A stretch of DNA of 64,000 nt from NCBI GenBank assembly GCA_905215555.1, contig CAJMQU010000008.1, positions 62,001 through 126,000 of the forward strand. The letters run 5' to 3'. Made by a program: the position numbers and the translations under genes. Source of the stretch: an uncultured bacterium. Lineage in GTDB: Bacteria > Bacteroidota > Bacteroidia > Bacteroidales > Bacteroidaceae. Under the pieces are notes generated by a model. The model searched no databases and had not been told where the DNA came from. It was given only the letters and a program-made list of their open reading frames with translations. Of the stretch, positions 18,546 through 25,124 are shown in pieces (the first letter of the stretch is position 1; each line of letters opens with the position of its first letter).

Positions 18546-19313
18546 TTACTGTTTTATCAATTCAGTATTCAACTTAAAAGCATTTGCATCAATTCCCATT
18601 TGGTAAATCTTAATGTCAGGATTAAGTTTTCGCGCAACGCTTATTATTTTTGATTTCTCATCTGTATTCATATTGACTCCCAGATAGACAGACTCAAAGC
18701 ACTCTCCTCCAATTTCAGGAAAAGCCCGAACTTCTTTCCGATCAATCGGCCCCTTATCATCATTTTGCCCCGGCAATAAACTCATATATGTCGGCCAAGG
18801 GTCTAAAATAAACAGTCTTACCTCTTGTTCATGCTCCCAAGCCTTTGCTTTTGTAGATAACTGATAATGGAAGAAATCTTTTGCATCCCTAAAATAATCA
18901 GGCTTCTCTACAATATCCTTGTATTGCACTTCCACCTCATTACAACCAATCATGACTGTTCCTTGTATTCTCGAAAGATACTTTTGGGCTTTCTCCATAT
19001 CCAAACCAATACAGATACCTTTATGTTTGCTATAATAGCTCCACATCAAGATTGAATCATATATTTTGGAAAGGCTACATATCCACACCTCTTCTCTGGT
19101 TCTACGAAATGGATCTCTCCTTAATTCTTCGATTATTTCCGGAGTCCATCCTCCACAGGCTTCTTTCGGAACATTGGAGAAATCAATTAACGATGGATGG
19201 CAATCAAACGGGTCGTTCAACTGCGTAGCATTGGTAAATTGAAGATTACTATAATGTAGCATCATCAATCCACCGGTAAAATCGAGATATTTATATAATT
19301 TGACTGCTCCCAT
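18546..19313 (-). CDS. DUF2971 domain protein
   Basis: The 255-residue cytoplasmic protein has the DUF2971 pattern: LYKYLDFTGGLMMLHYSNLQF near the start, LNDPFDCHP, WSYYSKHKGICIGLDM in the centre, and EHEQEVRLF near residue 165. Biochemical activity is unknown. It lies between an XRE regulator and hsdM, with gaps of 7 and 1 bp, so it is part of the same operon. DUF2971 proteins are often found beside restriction and other defence genes. That suggests, but does not show, a defence role. Confidence 0.8.
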   Translation of the reverse strand: MGAVKLYKYLDFTGGLMMLHYSNLQFTNATQLNDPFDCHPSLIDFSNVPKEACGGWTPEIIEELRRDPFRRTREEVWICSLSKIYDSILMWSYYSKHKGICIGLDMEKAQKYLSRIQGTVMIGCNEVEVQYKDIVEKPDYFRDAKDFFHYQLSTKAKAWEHEQEVRLFILDPWPTYMSLLPGQNDDKGPIDRKEVRAFPEIGGECFESVYLGVNMNTDEKSKIISVARKLNPDIKIYQMGIDANAFKLNTELIKQ

Positions 19314-19320
19314 AAACTTA

Positions 19321-19524
19321 TTATTCCGTCCTCAATAAGTCATCCACGGTTACACCCAAAACTTTGGATATTTGAATTAAAGTCTCCACATTAGGTTGCG
19401 TAGTGTTTGTAACCCATTTGGAGATTATAGCAGGATCTTTATCCAGTTGTTCAGAAAGCCATTTATTGCTCTTATTTTTCTCTGCGAGAACGACTTTGAT
19501 TCGGTTCAATAATTTACGTTCCAT
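19321..19524 (-). CDS. XRE-family helix-turn-helix regulator
   Basis: A 67-residue protein consisting of a single HTH_3 domain (NKWLSEQLDKDPAIISKWV, recognition helix in the second half). The ATG at 19524 is chosen over an upstream TTG at 19542 because a -7 element TACCTTTG at 19551-19558 would leave little leader for the longer form. It is the first gene of the operon DUF2971-hsdM-DUF1016 and likely regulates it, as C-type controller proteins do for restriction systems. Confidence 0.85.
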   Translation of the reverse strand: MERKLLNRIKVVLAEKNKSNKWLSEQLDKDPAIISKWVTNTTQPNVETLIQISKVLGVTVDDLLRTE

Positions 19525-19550
19525 ATTCGTATGTCTATCCAATGTGACTA

Positions 19551-19558
19551 CAAAGGTA
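19551..19558 (-). promoter_or_regulatory. -7 element of the XRE-hsdM operon
   Basis: TACCTTTG on the leftward strand matches TAnnTTTG and lies 27 bp upstream of the ATG of the XRE gene. No distinct -33 element was recognised. Confidence 0.45.
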
Positions 19559-19619
19559 CAAATTATCCAGGAATATATTTGATATTACAGGTTATATATT
19601 GCGGAAGAAGCACAAAAAA

Positions 19620-19645
19620 GTGACTAAAACATCAATTTTAGCCAC
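19620..19645 (-). terminator. hairpin with T-run on leftward strand
   Basis: GTGGCTAAAA (19636-19645 on the leftward strand) pairs with TTTTAGTCAC through one G-U wobble, loop 6, followed by TTTTTTG. It has intrinsic terminator form. It lies upstream of the XRE promoter and may insulate that operon from leftward read-through. Confidence 0.55.
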
Positions 19646-19917
19646 GCAAGTTTATGATACCTGCTCTTTTAGGGGGATAAACCTTGTTTTACTCTAATGT
19701 GCAGGAACGATTATTTTTGAATATTCTATTTATGGGAACTATGTGGTATCAAATATATAAGAGAATGACATAAAGTAATTGTATATCAACTTAATATAAA
19801 TTACTCTTCGGCTCAAGTATGGAGCTGTGAATTTCTATAAATTAACACTTTGTAGGGGGATTTTTAGTGCATGGCAAAAATAAGCATATCAAAGCATTCT
19901 TCTTTTGTCCTATTTTC
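19646..19917. other. gene-free stretch
   Basis: AT-rich sequence between the two leftward terminators. No supported reading frame, repeat or RNA gene is seen. Confidence 0.45.
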
Positions 19918-19949
19918 AAAAGGACTATGCGTCACGCACTGTCCTTTTT
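19918..19949 (-). terminator. terminator of small membrane-protein gene
   Basis: Arms AAAAGGAC (19918-19925) and GTCCTTTTT (19941-19949), with an inner TGCGT/ACGCA stem, are followed by T-rich sequence in both directions. It lies about 50 bp past the stop of the gene at 19997. Confidence 0.6.
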
Positions 19950-19996
19950 CTTATCAGAACTTTAACTACTCGAATATCTTACCAGTTTGGTTTTCG

Positions 19997-20200
19997 TCAT
20001 TGCCTGTCTAGCCATGCTCCTACTTTCTCTTTAAAGAAGAATGTATAGAGGAATGCTCCTATCCAACTTGTAAGAATTACCAGCAGGATTGCCATAAGTT
20101 TTTTTTCTTTCGGTATTCTCAGGCAACCTATTTCCCAGGCGCATCTTATAGTCAGTACTATTCCAACGACCCAAATAGCAAGAATATTCATACCTGTCAT
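19997..20200 (-). CDS. small two-span membrane protein (PLDc_N-like)
   Basis: The 67-residue protein has two hydrophobic spans (about residues 4-20 and 33-55). The second reads MAILLVILTSWIGAFLYTFFF, similar to the small phospholipase-D N-terminal (PLDc_N) family, which has no catalytic residues. Its start could also be Met4. It is the last gene of the leftward stress group and has no known function. Confidence 0.6.
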   Translation of the reverse strand: MTGMNILAIWVVGIVLTIRCAWEIGCLRIPKEKKLMAILLVILTSWIGAFLYTFFFKEKVGAWLDRQ

Positions 20201-20251
20201 AAATTAAAATGAGAGATAATAAATCAAGATATAAAGGTTTGCTTGACAGCC

Positions 20252-20542
20252 TTAATCAAGCTGCTTTTTTACTTCATCTTTAGCTTTGTTATAATCCTTT
20301 TTTACTTCTTTTTTTACCTTTTCCGTACCTTGTTGCACGTCTTTCTTGGTTTCTTTCCAGGCATCTTTGACTTTGTCGGCACCATCCTCTATTTTGTTAG
20401 AGGCCTTGTCTAATGCGTCATTTACGTTTTCTTTTGCATTTTCAATCTGCTGTTCTGTCCGGTTCTGTTCTTTTTTGTCCCGACAGGATGATGCGGACAG
20501 TGCAAATAAAATTGTCAGTGTGATAAACATTATCTTTTTCAT
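20252..20542 (-). CDS. small lipoprotein with amphipathic, Lys/Glu-rich repeats
   Basis: A 96-residue protein with a lipoprotein signal (hydrophobic 4-17, then SASSC, lipid-modified Cys near residue 20). The mature part is almost all Lys, Glu, Asp, Ala and Asn in 11-residue-like repeats (NKIEDGADKVKDAWKETKKD), the pattern of YtxH-associated or LEA/apolipophorin-like amphipathic helices. The acidic and basic residues right after Cys could serve as a surface-export signal. The context is the Mn catalase and YtxH stress group. A membrane- or protein-protective role is inferred. Confidence 0.75.
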   Translation of the reverse strand: MKKIMFITLTILFALSASSCRDKKEQNRTEQQIENAKENVNDALDKASNKIEDGADKVKDAWKETKKDVQQGTEKVKKEVKKDYNKAKDEVKKQLD

Positions 20543-20650
20543 ATAGTTCTCTATTTTTGCTTGTTATACAATATGCTTTAGGATTTCCGGTGGAGAAACC
20601 AGTTCTCCACCGGGATGAAGATTTAGACTTCATACTGTCGGAAGATCAAG

Positions 20651-20767
20651 TTATTTCTTTTCCGATTTTTTGTTTGAAGCAGCAGGCTTACTTTCTTTAG
20701 CTTTGCTTTGGGTACACTTTTTGCCACCCTTTGCTTCCATCTGTTTTTTTTCGTTCTTTGTTGTCAT
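20651..20767 (-). CDS. 38-residue basic small protein
   Basis: A short frame that reads MTTKNEKKQMEAKGGKKCTQ, then SKAKESKPAASNKKSEKK. It is very rich in Lys, has one Cys and no hydrophobic core, so it should be disordered and may bind nucleic acid. It sits 42 bp after the Mn catalase gene on the same strand. The frame, composition and operon position support a real gene, but it could be a chance frame. Confidence 0.5.
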   Translation of the reverse strand: MTTKNEKKQMEAKGGKKCTQSKAKESKPAASNKKSEKK

Positions 20768-20809
20768 AAAATTTAGTTTTTAAGTTAAACAATAGTAGAA
20801 CTGGAAGTC

Positions 20810-21763
20810 TTATTTGTTTCCGTTCTTAGCATTTCCGTATTCACACCAACGCATTTCTCCTTTAGGGATATGGGAGAGTATCTCGCTGCTCCGTTCCTTG
20901 GCTAGTTTTTCATCTGTCTGGCGTACTTCCTTTTCCGTACGTTTGGTGCCTTCAGGTCTACGTTGGAGTAGTCCGTCAGTACTTCTGACTTCCTCCAGTG
21001 GATTCTCAATATATTGCCATTCTTCTTTGAGCCTCGTACTTTTGCCTTCGTTCCATGGTCCGCGGGCTTCCTTTCCTTTGGAATCATTAAAATAAAGGTT
21101 ACTGTATCGGGGGGATGTTTGGAATATTCCCGGAGGAAAGTTAGGCTGAATAGTTTCCAGAGCAGCTTCAAACTGTTGAAAATGGGTCACTTCGCGAGTC
21201 ATAAGGAATGTGAGCGTTTCTTTTACAAGTGGGTCATCCGTAAGCGGGATAAGGTTTTCGTAACCTATCTTGGCGCGTGCTTCACCCGCCATGTTGGAAC
21301 GCAGGTCCACTGTCAGGTCAGCATTGGCTGACACATAGGTGGCACACCATGGGTTACCGTTGCTATCGGTCAGTACGGGACTGCCGGGAGCTGTTACCAG
21401 AAACGCAGGATTGGTGAAGGCTTGGTGGATAAGATCCTCTTTGCCTGCTTTTCCTCCCATCATGGTGCGCAGAGGAGTATCTTCCAACACATCCTTCATT
21501 TCTCCGCTTACTGGTCCTAGGAGCATCTGGATGGTTGCACCTACGATTTCAAGATGACCGAACTCCTCGGTGGCAATATCCATGAGCATGTCATATTTGT
21601 CAGGGTAGGGGTTATGACAACTGAATGCCTGTACAAAATACTGTAGAGCGGATTTCAACTCACCGTTGGCTCCTCCGAATGCCTCAAGCATCACACGCGC
21701 AAAACGGGGATCCGGCTGTGATACACGGGCATTGAACTGAAGATCTTTTACATGGTAAAACAT
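20810..21763 (-). CDS. manganese catalase
   Basis: The 317-residue di-manganese catalase breaks down hydrogen peroxide without heme. Expected metal ligands are present: E35 (GANGELKSAL), E67 and H70 (IATEEFGHLE), a Glu in NMAGEARAKIGYE near residue 160, and a His in MTREVTHFQQFE near residue 190. Length is normal for the family. The C-terminal tail (from about 240) is charged and rich in Lys, Glu and Arg. It is cytoplasmic and lies in a leftward group with YtxH-like, GlsB/YeaQ-like and small basic proteins, consistent with oxidative or general stress. Confidence 0.93.
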   Translation of the reverse strand: MFYHVKDLQFNARVSQPDPRFARVMLEAFGGANGELKSALQYFVQAFSCHNPYPDKYDMLMDIATEEFGHLEIVGATIQMLLGPVSGEMKDVLEDTPLRTMMGGKAGKEDLIHQAFTNPAFLVTAPGSPVLTDSNGNPWCATYVSANADLTVDLRSNMAGEARAKIGYENLIPLTDDPLVKETLTFLMTREVTHFQQFEAALETIQPNFPPGIFQTSPRYSNLYFNDSKGKEARGPWNEGKSTRLKEEWQYIENPLEEVRSTDGLLQRRPEGTKRTEKEVRQTDEKLAKERSSEILSHIPKGEMRWCEYGNAKNGNK

Positions 21764-21944
21764 AACAGATTCATTTTTAAGTTAATAATTCAGGTTAATT
21801 TCAGATGTACATCTGTATCTTATTAAGATAGGAACATCCTTGCCGGACCGTATATACAGACCGGAAGAGGTTTGTCCAATCAAGTCGAGAGGGGGAAAGT
21901 TATCGGTAGAGATATAAATGAGAAAGGATCGGAGAAAATGAATT

Positions 21945-22223
21945 TTATTCTTCCAGTTTGTCCAGTTCAGATATATATTTCTTTATGTAATGACAATTTC
22001 CGTCGCATATCCTTTTCCGCACTCCCGCGGAAAGGCAAGAGTCCATACATTTGTTTCCGAACAGACAGCTACACCTGAGCCTATACGCTTCCAAGCTTTT
22101 ATTCCTCTCATCCGTACGGCCCTCTGTATAGGCCGACAGGCATAGCGTGTACAGTTCTTCATAACTCTTTTCCCGCAGAGATGCGGGAATATATTTGCAT
22201 TTATTGTTCCATTTCATATTCAT
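21945..22223 (-). CDS. Cys-rich hypothetical small protein
   Basis: A protein of 92 residues (90 if it starts at Met3), with eight Cys: a single Cys near residue 9, one near 28, CSCLFGNKCMDSC at about 50-62, and CDGNC near 73-77. The arrangement suggests a metal- or disulfide-stabilised fold. There is no signal peptide and no recognised family. It has the same strand and spacing as the stress group around it. Confidence 0.6.
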   Translation of the reverse strand: MNMKWNNKCKYIPASLREKSYEELYTLCLSAYTEGRTDERNKSLEAYRLRCSCLFGNKCMDSCLSAGVRKRICDGNCHYIKKYISELDKLEE

Positions 22224-22300
22224 TAATCATTAATTCCGGTGAAATGGATAGGGAAGTATTGAAAATACATCCCATAATTTTAGTTGTTTGTTATAGTAGC

Positions 22301-22597
22301 CTATTTTTTGGCTTCTAAGGCAGCTGCATGGACTTTATTTTTCAGGGTGTCAGCCTTTTCGGCAACGTCGAAGGTCGCATTTGCAACCTTGTCGGCAGTT
22401 TTGGTACTTGCATCCAGTGCTTTGTCTCTCACGGTTTCTGCAAGGCTTTCAGTACGATCGGCAATCTTTGCCATGGCATTATGAATTTTCTTTTTTAGCA
22501 TTTTGGCTTTTGCCGTACGTGAAAAACGTTGAGCAAGTGCTCCGATGGCCGAACCTATTGCCAGCCCAATCAAAAAGTTAGATTTACTAGTTTCCAT
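22301..22597 (-). CDS. YtxH-like stress protein
   Basis: A 98-residue protein; the start at 22597 (METSKSNFLIGLAIGS) is preferred to the ATG two codons upstream. An N-terminal Gly-rich hydrophobic segment (FLIGLAIGSAIGALAQRF) is followed by an amphipathic helix with Ala/Lys repeats, the layout of YtxH-family proteins. Probably membrane-associated. It lies 26 bp after the GlsB/YeaQ gene. Confidence 0.78.
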   Translation of the reverse strand: METSKSNFLIGLAIGSAIGALAQRFSRTAKAKMLKKKIHNAMAKIADRTESLAETVRDKALDASTKTADKVANATFDVAEKADTLKNKVHAAALEAKK

Positions 22598-22628
22598 AAT
22601 CAAAATGGTTTAGGTTAATAAAAAAAAA

Positions 22629-22886
22629 TTAAATATCAGTTCTCCTCGGATGACGAAAGAAGGATATGATCCACAATAATAGAACAGCACCGATAACAGA
22701 GGTGAAAAGGCTACCCAGAAGGCCTGTGGTAGTAATTCCCAGCAAGCCGAATACCCAGCCGCCCAATACGCCGCCTACAATACCTACGAGTAGGTTAATG
22801 AGAAGTCCGAAACCGCCTCCTCTCATAATCTTGCCGGCTATGAGTCCGGCAAGGATTCCGATGATAATGTACCCAATAAAATACAT
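22629..22886 (-). CDS. GlsB/YeaQ/YmgE family membrane protein
   Basis: An 85-residue protein with three Gly-rich membrane spans (IGYIIIGILAGLIAGKIM; LLINLLVGIVGGVLGGWVFG; LFTSVIGAVLLLWIISFF) and the family's G-G-x-G pattern. Members are stress-induced inner-membrane proteins (transglycosylase-associated). It is the first gene of the leftward group that ends at 19997. Confidence 0.88.
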   Translation of the reverse strand: MYFIGYIIIGILAGLIAGKIMRGGGFGLLINLLVGIVGGVLGGWVFGLLGITTTGLLGSLFTSVIGAVLLLWIISFFRHPRRTDI

Positions 22887-23930
22887 AATACTAAGTTTTA
22901 ATTAAAATGATACTATTGGAACAGATGGCTTGAGGAATCGTATCAGACGGAAAACCATCGGTCCCGTTTTGAAAAAAAACATGCTGTGTAAGAAAATGGT
23001 TTTGGTAAAAAAAGGATTTAACAACAATTTTCATTTTTAAAATAGGCTGGAAGGCTTTATTAGTACTGCTTATGTGTTTATAGCATGTAGCGTTTTATTG
23101 TTAAATAGATGTGCCGTGTAGTCAATATATCGAACCTTTGAAAGATAAAAGTTGTGATTGAATATTTTTTTTGATTATAAATGAGATAGCTCCATGCAGC
23201 GTTCTCTCTTTGACCTTAATCTTCTAAAGTATTTCCCAAAATTCCTCTTTCTAACATAATCGTTTTTTGATTAGACATTTTATGGGATAACCTTGATTTG
23301 GGATTATGTAAAAACAAACAGATAAAGAAAAAATCTTATTCATAATCAAGTAAATTATGTATATGAAAGTGAATATTAAAATAATTTGCATTTATAATAG
23401 GAACCATCTCATTATTTGTTTTGTTAAGCTAAGCATTTTTCAATCATCCCCTTTCTTTCTCTTTTAGTTACTATTGGGGTAGCCTTGCATATGGATCTGG
23501 CTAATCAGTTGTATATTCAGTTGGAACCGATAGTGGGAGCGGAGGTAATCACTAAAGCATGGGCCAATGAAATGGGAAGCAAAATTTTCCCGGATGAATA
23601 TGCGGTAGCAACGAAAGGTGGTTGAAATACGCGAGACTTGACGAACTCTTTGGCATCTTGCATTACTTGTGGAGATAATTTCCAGGGTATGTTCTGGAAA
23701 TCCTTGTGAGTCTGTCCCCATATATATGCTAACGTTTCCTAATGATTGCGCGGAGATGTGATGCACTATTCGTACCGGAACAGGAAACAGATGGTTTGCA
23801 GACAGTAGATAGTTTGCAATGGTACGTTTGGGGCTATAGGTTGGAGGATTACGGGGTAAATCAAGAACCGGTCATTTTACATTGATTTGTATAATAAAGC
23901 AGGTACTATAGGGGATGTATTACCTGTGAT
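22887..23930. other. 1-kb gene-poor stretch with possible decayed gene
   Basis: No intact gene is seen. AT-rich sequence fills 22900-23460. From about 23520 to 23730 a leftward frame stays open and reads WGQTHKDFQNIPWKL, then SPQVMQDAKEFVKS and VFQPPFVATAYSSGK. It has neither start nor normal end. It looks like a fragment of a decayed gene that I cannot assign to a family. Confidence 0.4.
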
Positions 23931-23966
23931 GCATTGTCATTTTATTTTTAAATAAAATGACAATGC
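23931..23966. repeat. 36-bp near-perfect palindrome
   Basis: Arms GCATTGTCATTTTATTT (23931-23947) and AAATAAAATGACAATGC (23950-23966) are perfect complements with a 2-base loop. It lies 65 bp past the stop of the beta-barrel gene. It lacks a T-run, so it could be a terminator-like hairpin or a protein-binding palindrome. Confidence 0.75.
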
Positions 23967-24030
23967 AAAAGTAATGTTTGATAAAGAACTTTATTCTTTG
24001 ATAAACACAGGATTATCTATGGCTTATTTT

Positions 24031-24546
24031 TTAGAATCTGTACCCATATCCCAGCATAATAGCCACATTGTCATCCTTGGCAAACATAAACCTAGCCTCG
24101 GCGTTCAGATAACTACGTTCGGAGATAGGTAGTGTAATACCCCCTCCCAGATTAAAGGCGAATTTGGTGGAGTTGCTTCGGTCTATTTCTACTTCTTTAC
24201 CGTCTACTTCTATACTCTTTTTTCCATAGAAATTATTCTGCATACCGATGCCTGCAAGAGGGTATACGGAAAATCCCTGACCATCTTTTTGGAAATGGAA
24301 TACATAATGGAAATTCACGCTCACATCTAGTCCGGTAATCTTGTCTTTTGGAAAATAGAAAGTTACATCAGGAGCGATCCGGAGATTATTGGCTATTGCG
24401 TAACGTCCTTGTACTCCCAAACCGAACCTCTCATAGTTCGTTTGATAACCGATGTTGCCCATCAAAGAGCCTTCACCTTTAACTGTCTGGGCATTGATGC
24501 CCACTGATGCCAATGCAATCATGGCCAGTAAAAATAATTTCTTCAT
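24031..24546 (-). CDS. outer-membrane beta-barrel protein
   Basis: A 171-residue protein with a signal peptide (1-19, ending GINAQ) and about eight beta strands with alternating hydrophobic residues, ending in aromatic Phe (LGYGYRF), as small outer-membrane barrels do (OmpX/OmpW-like porin family). Function is unknown. It is monocistronic. The start is fixed by the signal peptide. Confidence 0.85.
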   Translation of the reverse strand: MKKLFLLAMIALASVGINAQTVKGEGSLMGNIGYQTNYERFGLGVQGRYAIANNLRIAPDVTFYFPKDKITGLDVSVNFHYVFHFQKDGQGFSVYPLAGIGMQNNFYGKKSIEVDGKEVEIDRSNSTKFAFNLGGGITLPISERSYLNAEARFMFAKDDNVAIMLGYGYRF

Positions 24547-24894
24547 AATTAAGGCATTTAGTTAATAAAATATTTCTTTAAAAGAAGGATATTATCCTTT
24601 TAATGGAGATAACAAACGTTTGCTTACATTTGTTTGCTATGTGTTGTTATAGGTACAAAGACTTTTAATGTTAACATGTAAGTTCTTTTTTCAACTTTTT
24701 TATAAAGCGGAAAATGATGTTAATTCCGATTTTATGTCCCGAACCATTTTTTTTCAGTGCTGTGTTTTTTTATATATGGCAGGGATTAAAGTTAGTTATA
24801 TTTGAATTGCCGGTTTGTAGAAAAAGGAGCATCTGGTATAGGATAAAGGATCACAGGATCTATCTTTATATCAGAGATAAGCGGATGATATATC
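24547..24894. other. gene-free stretch upstream of the VapE-like gene
   Basis: AT-rich; a weak leftward AGTCTTTG at about 24652-24659 may be part of the promoter of the beta-barrel gene. Nothing else is recognised. Confidence 0.4.
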
Positions 24895-24961
24895 TATCTA
24901 CATATCCCATACCTTGAATGCCTAGACCGAAGATGGGAGTAAGTTGTTTTCCGATTCCGAC
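24895..24961 (-). pseudogene. OmpA-barrel gene fragment
   Basis: On the leftward strand this reads VGIGKQLTPIFGLGIQGMGYV, against FTKQLTPVFGLGVQGMGYI in the OmpA-family gene at 13067-14197. The DNA matches as well. Only about 20 codons remain, with no start or stop. It is a relic of a second copy or of a recombination event. Confidence 0.7.
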
Positions 24962-25124
24962 AATTATTATTGATGTGTCTTGATTGAAGTGGCGCGGTCG
25001 GATTTTATTTCGGTAAATGTGCTATAAATACTCCTAAAAGCTTGACTTTGCTTTTCTAATGTTGTACTTTAGCACTCCCGTAACGGGAGGATTGTAGATA
25101 AATAAATTTCAAAACGATAATAGA

